A stretch of DNA of 64,000 bases from Oscarella lobularis (GCF_947507565.1 NC_089180.1:372001-436000), one strand, 5' to 3'. Shown: positions 1 through 10,650, counted from the first letter of the stretch. A program made the numbers and translations. Notes: generated by a model not told the origin, from the sequence alone.

Positions 1-49
1 AACAGGGCACCAAATTTAATCAAGAGTCTGTATTTAATTTTGATTATAA

Positions 50-386
50 GGCACAATGTGCGGTCATGTAGGCGACGGAAATTTTCATTGTTTCCTTGTT
101 ATTGACCCCGATAACGCGGATGACGTCAGAAAAGCGAAAGCTTTTGGGAATCGGCTTGGAAGGTGGGTTTTATCAAGAAAATGTTTAAAAAGTCGCGGTA
201 TTCTTTTTATAGGAGAGCGTTGGCTGTGGGCGGCACGTGCACGGGAGAACAGGGAATAGGACGTGGGAAGGTCAATCTTCTTGAGAGGAAGAAGTGGGCG
301 AAGGAGCAATAGAAGCAATGCGTATGCTCAAGAGAACGTTCGACCCCAAAGGACTCATGAACCCGGGAAAAATTCTCTCGTCATAA
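50..386 (+). CDS. LDHD: D-lactate dehydrogenase, 3' end (partial)
   Basis: Mitochondrial FAD enzyme oxidising D-lactate to pyruvate. Only the C-terminal FAD-oxidase domain is in the window; the rest lies upstream. The first exon carries [10 protein letters not shown], the hallmark of the LDHD/glycolate oxidase family. An intron (about 162-210) joins LGR to [16 protein letters not shown], where animal enzymes have CTGEHGIG, so the His is Gln here. The last exon ends MNPGKILSS at 386. The reading frame must shift by one base between VNLL (about 280) and [11 protein letters not shown]: one base is missing against the family pattern, either a sequence error or a broken allele. Identification is firm; integrity is not. 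Confidence 0.85.
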
Positions 387-884
387 TTAAATAAATAAAA
401 TCTAAGGAATATTTATCTAGTAGGGGGCGACAAACGGCGGGCGTGCGTGGGCAAAATACTCAACCCCTCCCTTCACCATTTACATGTTATCGACGAGCCG
501 AGCGTCGTTGCCACGGCACCGTAGAGAATCACAACGACTGGGATATATATGGACCACGGTCGGCGTCTCATTTGGATGTAAGCTACGACGCCGGCGATCG
601 TGTGGACGACTAAGCTCGATAGGAACGCCCATAAGAAGATGGCTCGCCAGTTTTCTAGTAATGGAAAGTTACGTAAACAAGGGAGGAATTCGTGGTGGTC
701 ACCTTCGAAGTTGGTGCTATAAGACGGTTCCGTTCATCATTGACGCACCGGAAGCTCAACGTGACCTTTGTAATGTCTCGTCCAATCAGAGTCCACGCGT
801 ATCGTAAATTAGCCAGCAATCCCAAACGGGGTCCAGGGTCCATTATTAGAACGCGGACGCGGTTAGAACGTGTTGTGCATGAGA
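387..884. promoter_or_regulatory. Intergenic spacer, probable promoter of the CAS gene
   Basis: About 500 bases between the LDHD stop and the first codon of the CAS-family gene. No convincing coding signal is seen; the short frames here have no family resemblance. By position it holds the LDHD 3' UTR and the CAS promoter and 5' UTR. Confidence 0.4.
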
Positions 885-2644
885 ATGGCTTACGAGGTGA
901 GTAAAGGGGCGAAAATAAGTGGCCGTCGTCTCACCTTGCACTATCGAAAAAGGTCGCTCAAGCACTTTTTGACAACTTCGGCGACGACGTTGCCGGCGAC
1001 GAGCTGAGCTTTCGCAAAGGCGAAGTCGTCACCGTGCTCGAGAGAAATTACCAGAACATGGACGGCTGGTGGCTGTGCTCACTTCGAGGCCGAATGGCGA
1101 TCGCGCCGGGAAACTACTTCGTCATTCTCACGAACGCCTACGAAACATCGACCACGCAATCACCGCGAAGATCGTACGATACGCCGCCTATGATGCGATC
1201 GGCTACGCTGCCTCGCGGCGTCGGCGGCATAAAAGCAAACGATCGCTTTGAAGCAACCGAAATGGGCAACAAAGTAGCATCGGGGCCCCCACCCCCGTCA
1301 GCTTCGGTACGATCGTCGACTTCGGTCGACGGGAGCGAAACGTATGACGTCTTACCGGCTTCGCGTTCGCGTCGTTTGCCCAGCGTCGCCAACGTCGATC
1401 GGACGCCGTACACGGAGTTGAGCGAAGACGAAGAACGCGGCGATCCGCGCGAGATCGACGTTTCGGCGAGCGTCGCGCTGAAACGACTCGGGCAAATACA
1501 ACAGGAACAAATCGATCCCAACGTGAAACGTTTGAACGCGAGCGTAACGGAACACTGGCTCAGAGCGGAAGCGGTGCACGAAAAAGTCGACGCTCTCGTC
1601 CCGATTGGTAGCGAAATCAAAGCGGGATTGCGCGAACTCGATCGATTCTGTTTCGATTTGACGGCGAATGCGGAAAAAGCGACCGATCGAACGCTGAAGA
1701 CGAAATTGGACAAATTGCGCGCACCCGTCGACGAAACGCGTCGCGCTATTCGAGAAATTCTCAAAGCTCTTCGCCGGGAGAAGTCCGACGTCGCGACGTT
1801 GCAGGACAATCTGCAAGATCTCGTTTCGACGGCGATGCGTCTGCCTCAAGACGTGCGCGAACTCGTCGTATTCGTGCGCGTCAATAGCTGTCTTCTATTC
1901 AAAAGCGACGATCCGGCGACGGGGGCCCCGGATTCCCCGCGTAGCTCGCGTGCCGATTCGACCGCCGACGTTTCCAGTCAGTTTAGCGGTGGGCGCGGAG
2001 GTCCCGTCGCGGGCACGCCGATGACTATGCCCTACTTTCGTTCGGGTCTCGACTCGAGCGCGAGCATGGATAGCATATCGGACGCGTCGATGTCGTCGAA
2101 ACGAAATTCCATCGCCGACCCGTCGCCACAGCATCCGAGCCCGCGCGTCAAAACACCGAATCGCCCGCCTATGGACGAGCGCCGATCGTCCGGGTCGTTG
2201 CGTGGGCGCGCTCTGTCGGAAATCGCTCTATCTCCCGGTCAATTGTCGACGTCGGAGAAAGCGCTTCTGAGCTATTATTCGGTTCACATGCAGACCCTCT
2301 TTCCCGATTTGACGCAATCCGTTCAGCATCTATGCGCCGCGGCGAAAGGCGAGCCGAACGAGTTCGTACCCAAGGCGAAATACGTCATTGTCAGTGCCTA
2401 CAAGCTCGTCTACATCGCCGACGCACTCTTTCAGAAGATCCTTCACGTCCAGCTACGGAATCATGTCGTCCATTGCAGCAAGAAATTGTCGGATGCTATC
2501 AAGCAGGTGGTCGACTTCACCAAGCGAGCCGCGCTCGATTATCCGTCCAAGTACGCCGTTCAGAAGATGGTCGAAAGCATTAGTCTCGTACCGGAAGCGG
2601 CGCGAGCCCTAGCGAACTCTATCAAAGAAGGATCCGAAATGTAG
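885..2644 (+). CDS. BCAR1: CAS-family scaffold protein (p130Cas/NEDD9-like), intact
   Basis: Adaptor acting at integrin adhesions downstream of FAK and Src. Two exons: 885-896 (MAYE) and 953-2644, 567 residues. An N-terminal SH3 domain (about 5-63) has ALFDNF, DELSFRKGE, DGWWLCSL and APGNYFVIL. A linker follows with YDTPP and YDVLP; then a helical serine-rich-type bundle (about residues 160-310) and a C-terminal FAT-like domain (about 425-560, from LSTSEKALLSYYSVHM). Vertebrate p130Cas has some fifteen YxxP sites in its substrate domain; here one clear YxxP is seen, so the substrate domain is almost absent. A poly(A) signal AATAAA lies at 2815. Start chosen because it is the only ATG giving an in-frame GT-AG splice to the SH3 exon. 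The symbol names the family, which is single in most invertebrates. Confidence 0.9.
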
Positions 2645-2812
2645 AGACACTGTCCTGACGTTTTTTCTTCTTCTTCTTCATTCTCTCTTCTTCTTTTTGG
2701 CACGTCCCATTTGATACAATTAGCTGCTTTACCTTTTTTTCTCTGTACAGTTGTAAGGACTACTAGTAAATAATGCGATGGATGATTGGGATGATTAGGA
2801 GAGGGAAGAGAT

Positions 2813-3238
2813 TTAATAAAGATTATAATGGGTTTTGCTTCCAATCCAACTTGGATTTTTCCTAATCACGCATAGCGTTCGCCCACAAAGCCCCACAGCG
2901 ACGAGAACGAAGCCTACGAGCGTGCTTATCTTAGTTGTCTTTCCGAGCCCTTTGACGAGATTAGCAAGACCGGAGCCTGACTGTCTGCTGCTGCATAGAT
3001 TGAGTGATTAGTGGCGGCAAACTTCATCGTCTAAGCTTACCCTCCTTTCGAAGGAGATGGCTTCGCATCTTCGACGAAAAGTCGCCACTGGATATATCAT
3101 AGACCTAGAGAGAAAAATTAGCGCACCCAGTAGAGTAGAGTGAGTGCTGTTTCGAAATTTCTTACTGTCCAATGAGTTTGGCAGATGACTAGGGCTGAGG
3201 CATTTGTGAAGGGATTGCAGCGGAGGGACGTCGGCCAC
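2813..3238 (-). CDS. Small predicted tail-anchored membrane protein
   Basis: Three short exons can be linked by GT-AG introns: 3238 down to about 3165 (start MADVPPLQSLHKCL), a middle exon around 3040-3095 (SGDFSSKMRSHLLRKE), and a last exon from about 2980 (GSGLANLVKGLGKTTK followed by a hydrophobic segment LVGFVLVAVGL near the C-terminus). The result is roughly 85-95 residues with one transmembrane helix close to the end. I do not recognise the family. It converges on the CAS gene and its stop overlaps that gene's polyadenylation region. Splice choices are inferred and alternatives exist. Confidence 0.4.
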
Positions 3239-3607
3239 GTTCGTTATGAAACTCGTCTTCTGTTCTAGTATGGGATCCTCGATCTAATCTACAATGCATA
3301 GGAAATTAATTGTTTTCTCAGTCAAGCACGCGTCTTTGCTTGCCTTCTCTTTTTGGTGATATGATAAAGCAAAGCGTTGAAATCCACTCAGGATTTCCTC
3401 TCTGTTTCAGTTTATTCAACACCTGAGAAAATATGTCAATTAAGAGATTCATAATTAATAATCTCACTTCCAACGTTGATGGATCCAAAATGTAAATTTC
3501 CAAATATTCTCCGTGACAGATGAGCCTCCATTCCTTGCCAGAATACTAAACACACCTACGTACAGTCTGGCATAAATTTTTCATCGCTACCCACGTTTTG
3601 CTCACGG
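3239..3607. other. No gene seen
   Basis: AT-rich stretch. A minus-strand open frame at 3318-3503 has no family resemblance and no clear splice partners; nothing else is evident. Confidence 0.4.
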
Positions 3608-4222
3608 TCAAATCCGTTGGCTCATTTTGAGACACGCCCCATCTTCGGTTCTGCCGATCCTGTCCGCCGAGTTCGAAGCATTTGTGAGCGCCGTCACGGA
3701 TGAATCGTGACCGAAGAGGAAAAGATCTAGAGTACGTTGTGGATTAGGGCAATGCGAAGTGTCAGCGTCTTGCGACGAATCGCCTTGCACGGCAAACGTG
3801 GGATACCTACTCATTACGTCGACGTCCGACGTGCTCGTGTTCTGCGCGCCGTCGGGAAAGCTCTGCTCGAACACGATGAGCGGCGCGGCGCTGTACGTCG
3901 TCACAAACGGAACGCTCTCACGCGTTCGCCATTCCAACTGAGTAGCGTTGTAGGAGCCCAACGAATCGAAGCCCGAATGGGTCGAATGCGACTGAAGTTG
4001 AAGCGTCGCGTTCGATTTGACGTTCGAACTCCACGCTCCGTTGACGTGAACGGCCGTTGATCCGCTCTCGAACCACGTCACGCCAGCGACGGTCACCGCA
4101 TAGCTTCCGTCGTTGTTCACGTGAACGGCGACGATGTTCTCGGCCGCAGCAGTGCCGTAAAGTAAGACGATCAGTAGAAGAAACGCCCCCTGTCTCATGT
4201 TTCCTAGATTACTGTTGTGCAC
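3608..4222 (-). CDS. Secreted protein fragment, uncharacterised extracellular family
   Basis: An open frame of 204 residues begins with a signal peptide (GAFLLLIVLLYGTAAAE). The body has the pattern NDGSYAVTVAGVTWFESG, then GFDSLGSYNATQLEW, then FEQSFPDGAQNTSTSD and YPTFAVQ. This resembles an uncharacterised extracellular family that I recall from sponges, choanoflagellates and other protists, usually several hundred residues long. Several NxS/T sites suggest glycosylation. Only the N-terminal part is seen; the frame past YPTFAVQ loses the family pattern and no downstream exons are recognised, so it looks cut short. Function unknown. Confidence 0.55.
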   Translation of the reverse strand: MHNSNLGNMRQGAFLLLIVLLYGTAAAENIVAVHVNNDGSYAVTVAGVTWFESGSTAVHVNGAWSSNVKSNATLQLQSHSTHSGFDSLGSYNATQLEWRTRESVPFVTTYSAAPLIVFEQSFPDGAQNTSTSDVDVMSRYPTFAVQGDSSQDADTSHCPNPQRTLDLFLFGHDSSVTALTNASNSADRIGRTEDGACLKMSQRI

Positions 4223-4412
4223 GTTGTGTGATCGCGAAATTATTTTATCGTTTCTGATCCTAAAATAAATCTAAACGGTCTCTCACACGCTCTCTACAAT
4301 ATACAAGGAACACTAAGGTAATAGTAGCCAGCTGGCAGCGCTCTTCTCCCCATAAAGTCCAAATATAAAAATAACGGAAGAGGCTCTACCACGTAAAATC
4401 ACTACCTAAATT

Positions 4413-4691
4413 ATGACAACAAATAACGGGCGCTTCAAGTCAAATATCCTTTGGATTAATAAAATAATAATTCCGTTGGCGTGGAATCCGTTGAATAAGG
4501 GCGGTGGCGGCGATCCGCAGACGGCGGCAAAATTTCATGGAGATTTGGCTATTGGTTGCCACACTCCTCCAGGCGGAGGAATTGCTCCAGGCAACGGTGG
4601 CTTTGTCAGATCATTCACTGAAGCGGAAATTGATGAAATGTGCGACGAGAAATTTGGAGCAGGTAGACTGAGAGTAAAAAGCGAAAATTGA
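4413..4691 (+). CDS. Unidentified Gly-rich C-terminal exon
   Basis: An open frame ends at 4691. Its last 60 residues have a non-random look (GGGGDPQTAAKFHGDLAIG, then FVRSFTEAEIDEMCDEKFG), and may start at a splice acceptor near 4500. No upstream exons are recognised and I cannot name a family. It could be the 3' end of a small gene or a chance frame. Confidence 0.25.
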   Translation: MTTNNGRFKSNILWINKIIIPLAWNPLNKGGGGDPQTAAKFHGDLAIGCHTPPGGGIAPGNGGFVRSFTEAEIDEMCDEKFGAGRLRVKSEN

Positions 4692-4738
4692 CGAATAAAT
4701 ATATGAGTGATGGTATCATATGTGGAGACTTTTTCTAC

Positions 4739-5145
4739 CTTCTGGTAAGAACAATCCTCCGTCTTCCCAATGCTTCTTCCACTTGATCAGCACGTCGATT
4801 CCTTCATCGGGCGAATACACCTCGTTGTAGACGTGACCCAGAGCGTGAATAGCCCAAGGTAAGTTGGGATTGAGTGCGAGAGCGCGTTCGGCTGTCTCCT
4901 TGGCTTTGCTCCTCAAACCCGACTCCTCCTGTCCGAAAGCATACCTAAAGAAACAATTCATTAAATACGTATTTATCTAGAGTGGTCTTCCTTATAAGTA
5001 CATAAGACTCACATGCCAAGAATGTGAGGATAGTAGGTCATGGACTCGTTCCACGCTGGTAGGACTCGAGCCATGCTGTCTCGTACGTTCACCGAATCCC
5101 CGATGAAGAAGTAGCAATCATTGACGCATCGAATGGCAAAAATGT
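4739..5145 (-). pseudogene. TTC38: TTC38 internal fragment (two exons)
   Basis: Tetratricopeptide repeat protein 38, a cytoplasmic protein of uncertain function. Exon one (5145-5013) reads FAIRCVNDCYFFIGDSVNVR, then MARVLPAWNESM; it splices cleanly (AT|GTGAGT to TTTAG|GTATGC) to exon two (4944-4739) with MYAFGQEESGL, RALALNPNLPWAIHALGHVY and WKKHWEDGGLFLPE. Both match the central part of TTC38. The family is about 470 residues; the N-terminal and C-terminal exons are not found on either side, where unrelated sequence begins. The remaining exons look intact, so this is a cut-out piece, not a slowly decayed gene. Confidence 0.75.
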
Positions 5146-5214
5146 CTAGGCAATGAGAACAAATTAAAGAAGGCGTAGAGGAACTCGTTTTCAGCAATTA
5201 TGAGTCTGTGGCCA

Positions 5215-5245
5215 CACTGATCACAGGTACACCTGTGATCACAGG
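5215..5245. repeat. Short inverted repeat, GATCACAGGT arms
   Basis: GATCACAGGT and its reverse complement ACCTGTGATC lie two bases apart, and the GATCACAGGT word occurs again directly after. It is a small near-perfect palindrome at the edge of the larger foldback element that follows. Confidence 0.6.
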
Positions 5246-5374
5246 TATACCCGAGACCACTGGTATAGGAAAATATGTTTTCTGCCATTCCTCAGCCTAA
5301 CAACGTTGGCGCGGCTGGAATCGCTGCGCTCTACACCGAATCGCGACGATTTTTCTAAGATTTGTTAGAAAACG

Positions 5375-5830
5375 ACCACTTTCGACAGGCGAGTGTCTTC
5401 AACTCGTTGCGCGCGAGCGACGCTTACGGATCAGGCGCAAGGAACGCCACTCGCGCATAAAGAGTGCTGGAGGGAACGCCTACTTTTGGGGTGCAAGTGT
5501 CTTCTTCGTTTGCGCGCGAGTGACGCTTACGGATCAGGCGCATGGAACGCCACACGCGCATAAACAGTGCTGGCGGGAACGCCCACTTTCGGGGGGCAAG
5601 TGTCTCTAACTCGTTGCGCGCGAGCCGCGCTTACGGATCAGGCGCATGCAACACCACTTGCGCATAATAATGGCGTGGTCAACGGCAGCGTCCGACTGCT
5701 AAAGTTTTTTCATCCTGCCATTACCACGCTATTATTATGCACTAGACGCGTTCCGTCCGCCTGAACTGCAAGCGTCGCTTGCGCGCAACGACTTACAGAC
5801 ACTTGTTGGTCAAAAAACGGGCAAATCTTT
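5375..5830. mobile_element. Foldback-type element with internal tandem repeats
   Basis: Three direct copies of a unit of about 103-106 bp (each with AAGTGTCT, TTGCGCGCGAG, GCTTACGGATCAGGCGCA) start near 5390, 5497 and 5596. After a central hairpin (GCATAATAATGGCGTGGT near 5661 against its reverse complement near 5720) the unit start reappears inverted: GCGTCGCTTGCGCGCAACGA, then AGACACTTG near 5770-5800. The whole therefore folds back on itself, as in foldback DNA elements or MITEs. No coding capacity. Ends and target-site duplication could not be fixed by eye. Confidence 0.6.
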
Positions 5831-5959
5831 TGCGTAGAATCCTAAAATAATTTATCACCTGGAATTCTCTGTATGAAGTCATGATTGAAATTGGAGATGA
5901 CGAGCAGTCCATCTGGCTCCGGTTACAAGAGACGCTTCCCCATCCACAATGCGGAACCC

Positions 5960-7130
5960 TACCTTCGGTGAAAGGAATTCGCCGGGCAATTCTACTTCCG
6001 TATTAGATAGGGAGAAGTTGCTTAGAAAACGGCACTTTTCTTCCAGCAAAAACGATCTAGAATTAATCAATAAATCACGTTTTTTCTATGACGAAATTTC
6101 GAGGACGCTTACTTGGGTAAAAGCGCTATTTCTCCTTCTAAGATCTTGATCCACTTCTTCAGCTTTCCGATGAGATTGTGCAGTCGCGCGGAGCTGGGCG
6201 AACTGAAGTCGAAATCGTGCAAAAACTTCGCTTTGAACTTTTAAAAGAGCGGATCTTGCGACGTCGCCAATCGGCGCTTCGCCAACGACTCGGAAGCGGC
6301 AGACGAAAGCGTCGAACTGATGCTCGAAGACGATTCGAAGCCGAGACCGAACGTGCTGATGAGCTTGCGAAGAAAATTCTGCAGTTGAGGAGTCGTCTGA
6401 GCAACGGAAACTTTATAAGGAGAAAGACGTGGAAATATAATAATATTTTTATGAGTGTATACCGTTGTTGCTGTTTTCAAACGCAAGGGTTTGGCATCGC
6501 GCTAGAGTGTGCTTCAACTGTCGAAGCACTTCTTCGCACCAATTTTCGCGCGAAACCATATCATCTAGAACAAAGGAAAGGATAGAAAATTTGAGGTAAA
6601 AGTATGAGATGAACGTGCACCTGATCGACTATCGCTTCCAAAGCCGACAGAAGAGTGGGATGAAGTTTCGCGTAAGAGATGCATAATGCGACTGCATCTC
6701 CACATCGCCGCCGTCGCTTTTAGCGGACCTGGCGTCTCGGAAGGCGCTGCGACTGGCGTAAGCACTTCTAGCGCTTGCCGAATCACTCCTCTAGCCTCAA
6801 CGGCTCGTGAGCCTTCAGTAGACTAACAAATACCTAAGTACGGCGAAGAGGTAATACGCTATAGCCTCTCCTTAGCCAATTCCACCTTACTTGCAGTACG
6901 ATTTTCTTATGTATTGCGAATTTAGCTATGATGTGAGCAAGCAGCAAGTGACCGTCACTTCGCATTGTCTTGGCAACAAGCAGGGCCACAAGCGTACGTA
7001 CGCGGTCAAACGACGCAATATCGAGATCCCTGTTTTCTATAGAAATGCGTAGAGAAAAACTACGTAGCCCTGGCGTATACGTACTCGGGCGCCTTCTCAA
7101 CTAAAGGAGCCGAAAACTGCAGCAGAAGTA
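5960..7130 (-). pseudogene. TRRAP: TRRAP fragment, rearranged
   Basis: TRRAP is the giant (about 3800 residue) PIKK-like scaffold of SAGA and NuA4 acetyltransferases. Minus-strand exons read, in order, HLLLAHIIAKFAIHKKIVLQ, VFVSLLKAHE, VIRQALEVLTPVAAP, then directly PLKATAAMWRCSRIMH, LHPTLLSALEAIVDQ, SSAASESLAKRRLATSQDP, LHNLIGKLKKWIKILE, EEKCRFLSNFSLSNTEVELP. The first three belong near residue 2300 of TRRAP and the rest near residue 3300, so about 900 codons are missing inside one continuous exon. There is also an in-frame TAA where TRRAP has Gln (after QDPLF, about 6243), and one-base frame breaks near 6680 and 6800. Flanking TRRAP exons are absent. It cannot make TRRAP; an intact copy is expected elsewhere. 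Confidence 0.85.
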
Positions 7131-7179
7131 TCCTCAACGCATCCTTAGAGGAATTAGCGTCGTTTTGGTTTTGAGAACG

Positions 7180-7985
7180 AGACGATTTTTATTTCGACTC
7201 GCCGTCGCGGCGAGAGGATTGTCGGCGTCGATGACGCGCGCGATGATGATGTCGCCGTCTCGATCCTGATCGGGATTGGGAGATCCGCCGAGAAGCTACG
7301 GATTGACATAGGGGAGAATTTTAGAAGAGCTTCTATTTGCGAACCTTTTCTTTCTCTCCTTTTGCAAAAGACGCCGCGACGGATTTCATTTGAGTCACTT
7401 CTGTTTCAGCTATCAATCGCCTTCAATTAGACCCTAATGGGAAAAGACACTTTTGCCTACATATTTGTAGTTGATACTGTCTCGTTACAGGGCAATCGCT
7501 GTCACGTATCAACACCTCTTTCATATGATTCTGAACTTGCTGAATGGCCTTGGTAGCTGCAATGACGTCAGGTCTGTCCGGATGATCCTTTGGGGTCGAA
7601 TTCTTCAATTCCTCTAGCAAGTACAGATATCTTGATACAAGAAAAGAATGCACAATACAAAAAAGAAGACTATACAGTACGCCGCATACTGTTCTATCCG
7701 CTTCGTTGGAATCAGCAGTAATTCTATGAGAGAAAGCATCATAGATTCCGGTTTTCGCTCTCGCTTCCTCAAAAAGGCTTTAAAAGCGGGAATCTCTTCC
7801 TCGCACTAAAAGGGAACGTTTCTTGAAGTTTCCCAACGAATCAGCGCCCACCTTTTCGTATCGGCTCTTCAGTGGCTGTGCAATGCCGAGAAGAAATCGC
7901 ACAGTCCAGCAAAACGGCTCTATCAATTTTTCAGCACGTTGTTTGCATCGATGGTAGAATTGACTGTTGAGCAGCGCAACTTTTA
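7180..7985 (-). pseudogene. RhoGEF Dbl-homology (DH) domain fragment
   Basis: DH domains exchange GDP for GTP on Rho GTPases. The exon at about 7930-7705 reads SRFKAFLRKRERKPES and LLLIPTKRIEQ; after a short intron the next (about 7633-7520) gives YLYLLEELKNSTPKDHPDR and AIQQVQNHMKEV. This is the CR3 core of a DH domain (family pattern RYLLLLEELxKxTPxDHPD). The N-terminal half of the domain is poor and no PH domain follows; a downstream exon may end in an Arg/Ser-rich tail (SQSRSGSRRRHHH, about 7290) before AATAAA. In one open frame it runs straight out of the integrin alpha exon upstream, so the two genes are fused at a junction near 7985. Subfamily not assignable. Confidence 0.6.
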
Positions 7986-9900
7986 TTGCAGTGACGCATT
8001 CTCTTGGAACGATGATCGGTGGAACGTAGACGATGAAATCGATCACTTTTTCTTGATTGATCGTTAGATTGGCGATACCCGTCGACGAAACTTGGAGAGT
8101 TTTCACGAAGAAGAGACGCTGTTCTTGACTGTGATTGACGTCCAACGTCAAATTGTAGAATAGTTCTTTTTAAATAATTATGAGCATTTTTAATTAAATG
8201 ATTATGTTAATTTTTACGCATTTTTACGACATCCGGATCGGATCCGTTTTTACGTGAATATTTCATTGAAACGGAAACGGTGAAACTATTGATCGTTTCA
8301 TTAGATTTTTAACCATTCTTTCTTCTTTTCCTATTTACCATGTGAAGTTTCTCTTCACTGGATGACTTGGATTGGTGAATATATCCTTTTCAGTGCAAGG
8401 CCTTTCGTCCAAGTTCACATAACCCAGCGAAAAGCTCGCGGACGCCTCGACGACGACGACGATGGAACGCGTGCGCAAGAGAACCGCTTTGTTCGACTCA
8501 AACGATCCGGCAAGTATATCTGAAAGATTTCATATGTGACGTCGCGAGCTAAAAAAAGGAAGAGCCCATACCCGGATAGTTGTTGCCGTCGAGATCGCTC
8601 GTCGAAGATAAAGTGAAGCCGAAATATTGAATTCCTTTCAAGGCGTTTGAGTCTTTCGCTCGAATAATCTGTTATATATATATATATATATAAATAAATA
8701 AATGGTGTAATAGCTGACTCGGGAGCGCGGAAAGAAATACACGATGCCCTGATTCTGGCGCGCTGGATCTGCATAGAACGGCGCTCCGACGATCATGTCG
8801 GTGTCACTGTAGTAAGTAAAACATTCTCAACTAAATTAATTGATAAAATTATTTTTCATTACCCGTCGGCGTCTGTGTCCGCCGCGGCGACACTGTAGCC
8901 AAAAGCCTCTCCTATCTGAAAAGAGGTAGAAAGGACGTTACAATCAAAGACACTTGCTAAAGGAATACCTGTTCCCCATAGGCATCTCGCGTAAACGCTA
9001 TGGTGGTCGATTTGATTTTCAGAATGAGAACGCTTCCGGCAAGTATAGGCTTTCCTTCGTCGACAAGTAACGTCTGAGTCAAACGCGGACCGCCGGCGTA
9101 GATGGCTGAATAACAACGAGGTCAATTAATTAATTAATTCATTAATTAATAGAAAATTATTTTCCAGTTCGAACATCGTTTATCTAGATTCGGATCCATA
9201 GTGATGCTGAAGCCTTTGATTAAAAAAAACGAATCGCCCAGTTAGGAAGAAATAGTCGTTATACATACCTAGGTAATAGCTCAAGTCAGGAAGTCGACGA
9301 GCGTTATTGGGTCCTGTGCCCGACCGATATGTATTCACTCCGACGTATGGCGGGCGCGAAAACAAAGCGGATGTGCTCGCGTCCGGTTCGCTGACAGAAA
9401 TTGCAGAGCCTAAAAAAATCGTTTTTCGTAATAAAAGAAGAAAGTCGTTCTTCTACGCCGCTTTGCTACCTCTCTCGCTGAAGGCTCCCGCCGCTCCCAC
9501 GACAAAATACTGCCAATACGTTATAATAGTGTCTTGCGATATCAATAATGCAACAGCCGACGATCCTCCCATACAGGAACGGTGTAGTTCGCCGTCCAAA
9601 CCGACATCTCCTGTGTATATATAATATAATAAAAATGATCGATATTTTTTTCGTCTCCTCACCGCACATGTCCTTCGTTTTTTCCATGCTGAAAGATCCG
9701 TTCATTTGAACGCATAGTCCGCCCGGATAGTAGCCCCTTGGCCGCGCCGACAGTTGTCTGGGTATCGCCAAGGAAGTGACTTTGATGTGAAGAATGACGG
9801 GGTTCGACAGACTACGTCGTTTCCATGGGACGTCGATAAGAAGAAGAAGAAGAAGAAGAATGAGCAGCCGATCTTCAATGATGACGATGACATAGAAGAA
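7986..9900 (-). pseudogene. Integrin alpha, beta-propeller and thigh fragment
   Basis: Integrin alpha subunits pair with beta subunits as matrix receptors. Exons on the minus strand include GVNTYRSGTGPNNA and RLPDLSYYLG (about 9408-9271), SVLILKIKSTTIAFTRDAYG (about 9110-8970), IGEAFGYSVAAADTDADG (8917-8863), DTDMIVGAPFYADP (8808-8717), IQYFGFTLSSTSDLDGNN (about 8672-8575), ILAGSFESNKAVLLRTRSIV (about 8522-8420) and LTLDVNHSQEQRLFFVKT (about 8157). FG-GAP repeats with DTDADG and DLDGNN calcium loops and VGAPF are diagnostic. A Cys-containing exon near 9610-9466 and a hydrophobic start near 9860 may be the N-terminus. The gene stops in the thigh region; calf, transmembrane and cytoplasmic parts are absent. 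Confidence 0.75.
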
Positions 9901-10241
9901 TTGGAGTTGTAAGAGTCTATATGGAAAGCTAATGATTATCGTACAGTGTAGTGACTGTAGACGCCTCGTAGCGCCAAATCGAGACCGAGAAGCTTGTATT
10001 TGCCGCAGGAGATCTCCTCTTCGAGCTGGCGCACGTCGATCGGGGTCGTTTTGAGGAAATAGAGGCATGTCGAGCCGTTTCGTCGGTCCGGCGGCTGTGA
10101 GGAAGATGCTGATTAGATCGGCCGTTTCAGGAGTTGTGAGAAAGTCTTCCAAAAGCGTCGGACTGTCGAGAGCGCCGAAGGTGAAAGCTTCTTGGAGTTT
10201 GGTGGCGAACCACCATGATCGGTCGTCCATGAACATACGGG

Positions 10242-10650
10242 TTGCGCGGGAATTCAAAAGAGATTTCTTTTATTCCACCGGAAGAGCAATTTGATGTTTC
10301 CGATCAGATCTGCAGGGACATAGTCTCTTGTATTTTGCCTTCTGCCCATTTGGCCGAAAAAACGACGTCTCTTCGCGACGCCGTGACCGAGTTTACGCAA
10401 AGGGAGAGGCAGTACGCCGATCTCCTCGAGGAAACGCAGACGGCTCTAAAAGAACAATACGGCAATCTAACGGAGATGAACGAACAACTTGAAATCGAAA
10501 TACGCTGTAGGAAGAATCGAGAAATTTGAAAATTCGACAGTAGTTTTTTTCTTTTCAGCTGTTCTTATTGAGGAAGAGTCAAGGCATGTCTCCGAAATTA
10601 ACGGAAACGTTGGCCGCCGTGACGAAAGAGAGGTGAGGTGAAATTTGATA
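10242..10650 (+). CDS. Coiled-coil protein fragment, unidentified
   Basis: An exon with LAEKTTSLRDAVTEFTQRER, then LLEETQTALKEQYGN and LTEMNEQLEIEIR (to about 10507) splices by GT-AG to a second exon (about 10559-10633, VLIEEESRHVSEINGN). Heptad-like Glu/Leu spacing indicates a coiled coil. No family is recognised, the start is uncertain and nothing continues beyond 10633, so it looks like a piece of a longer gene. Confidence 0.4.

Noticed and set aside
1138-1849. Long antisense open frames opposite the CAS gene (223 and 165 residues)
   Set aside because: They are frame shadows of a GC-rich coding exon; no family pattern and no splice logic.
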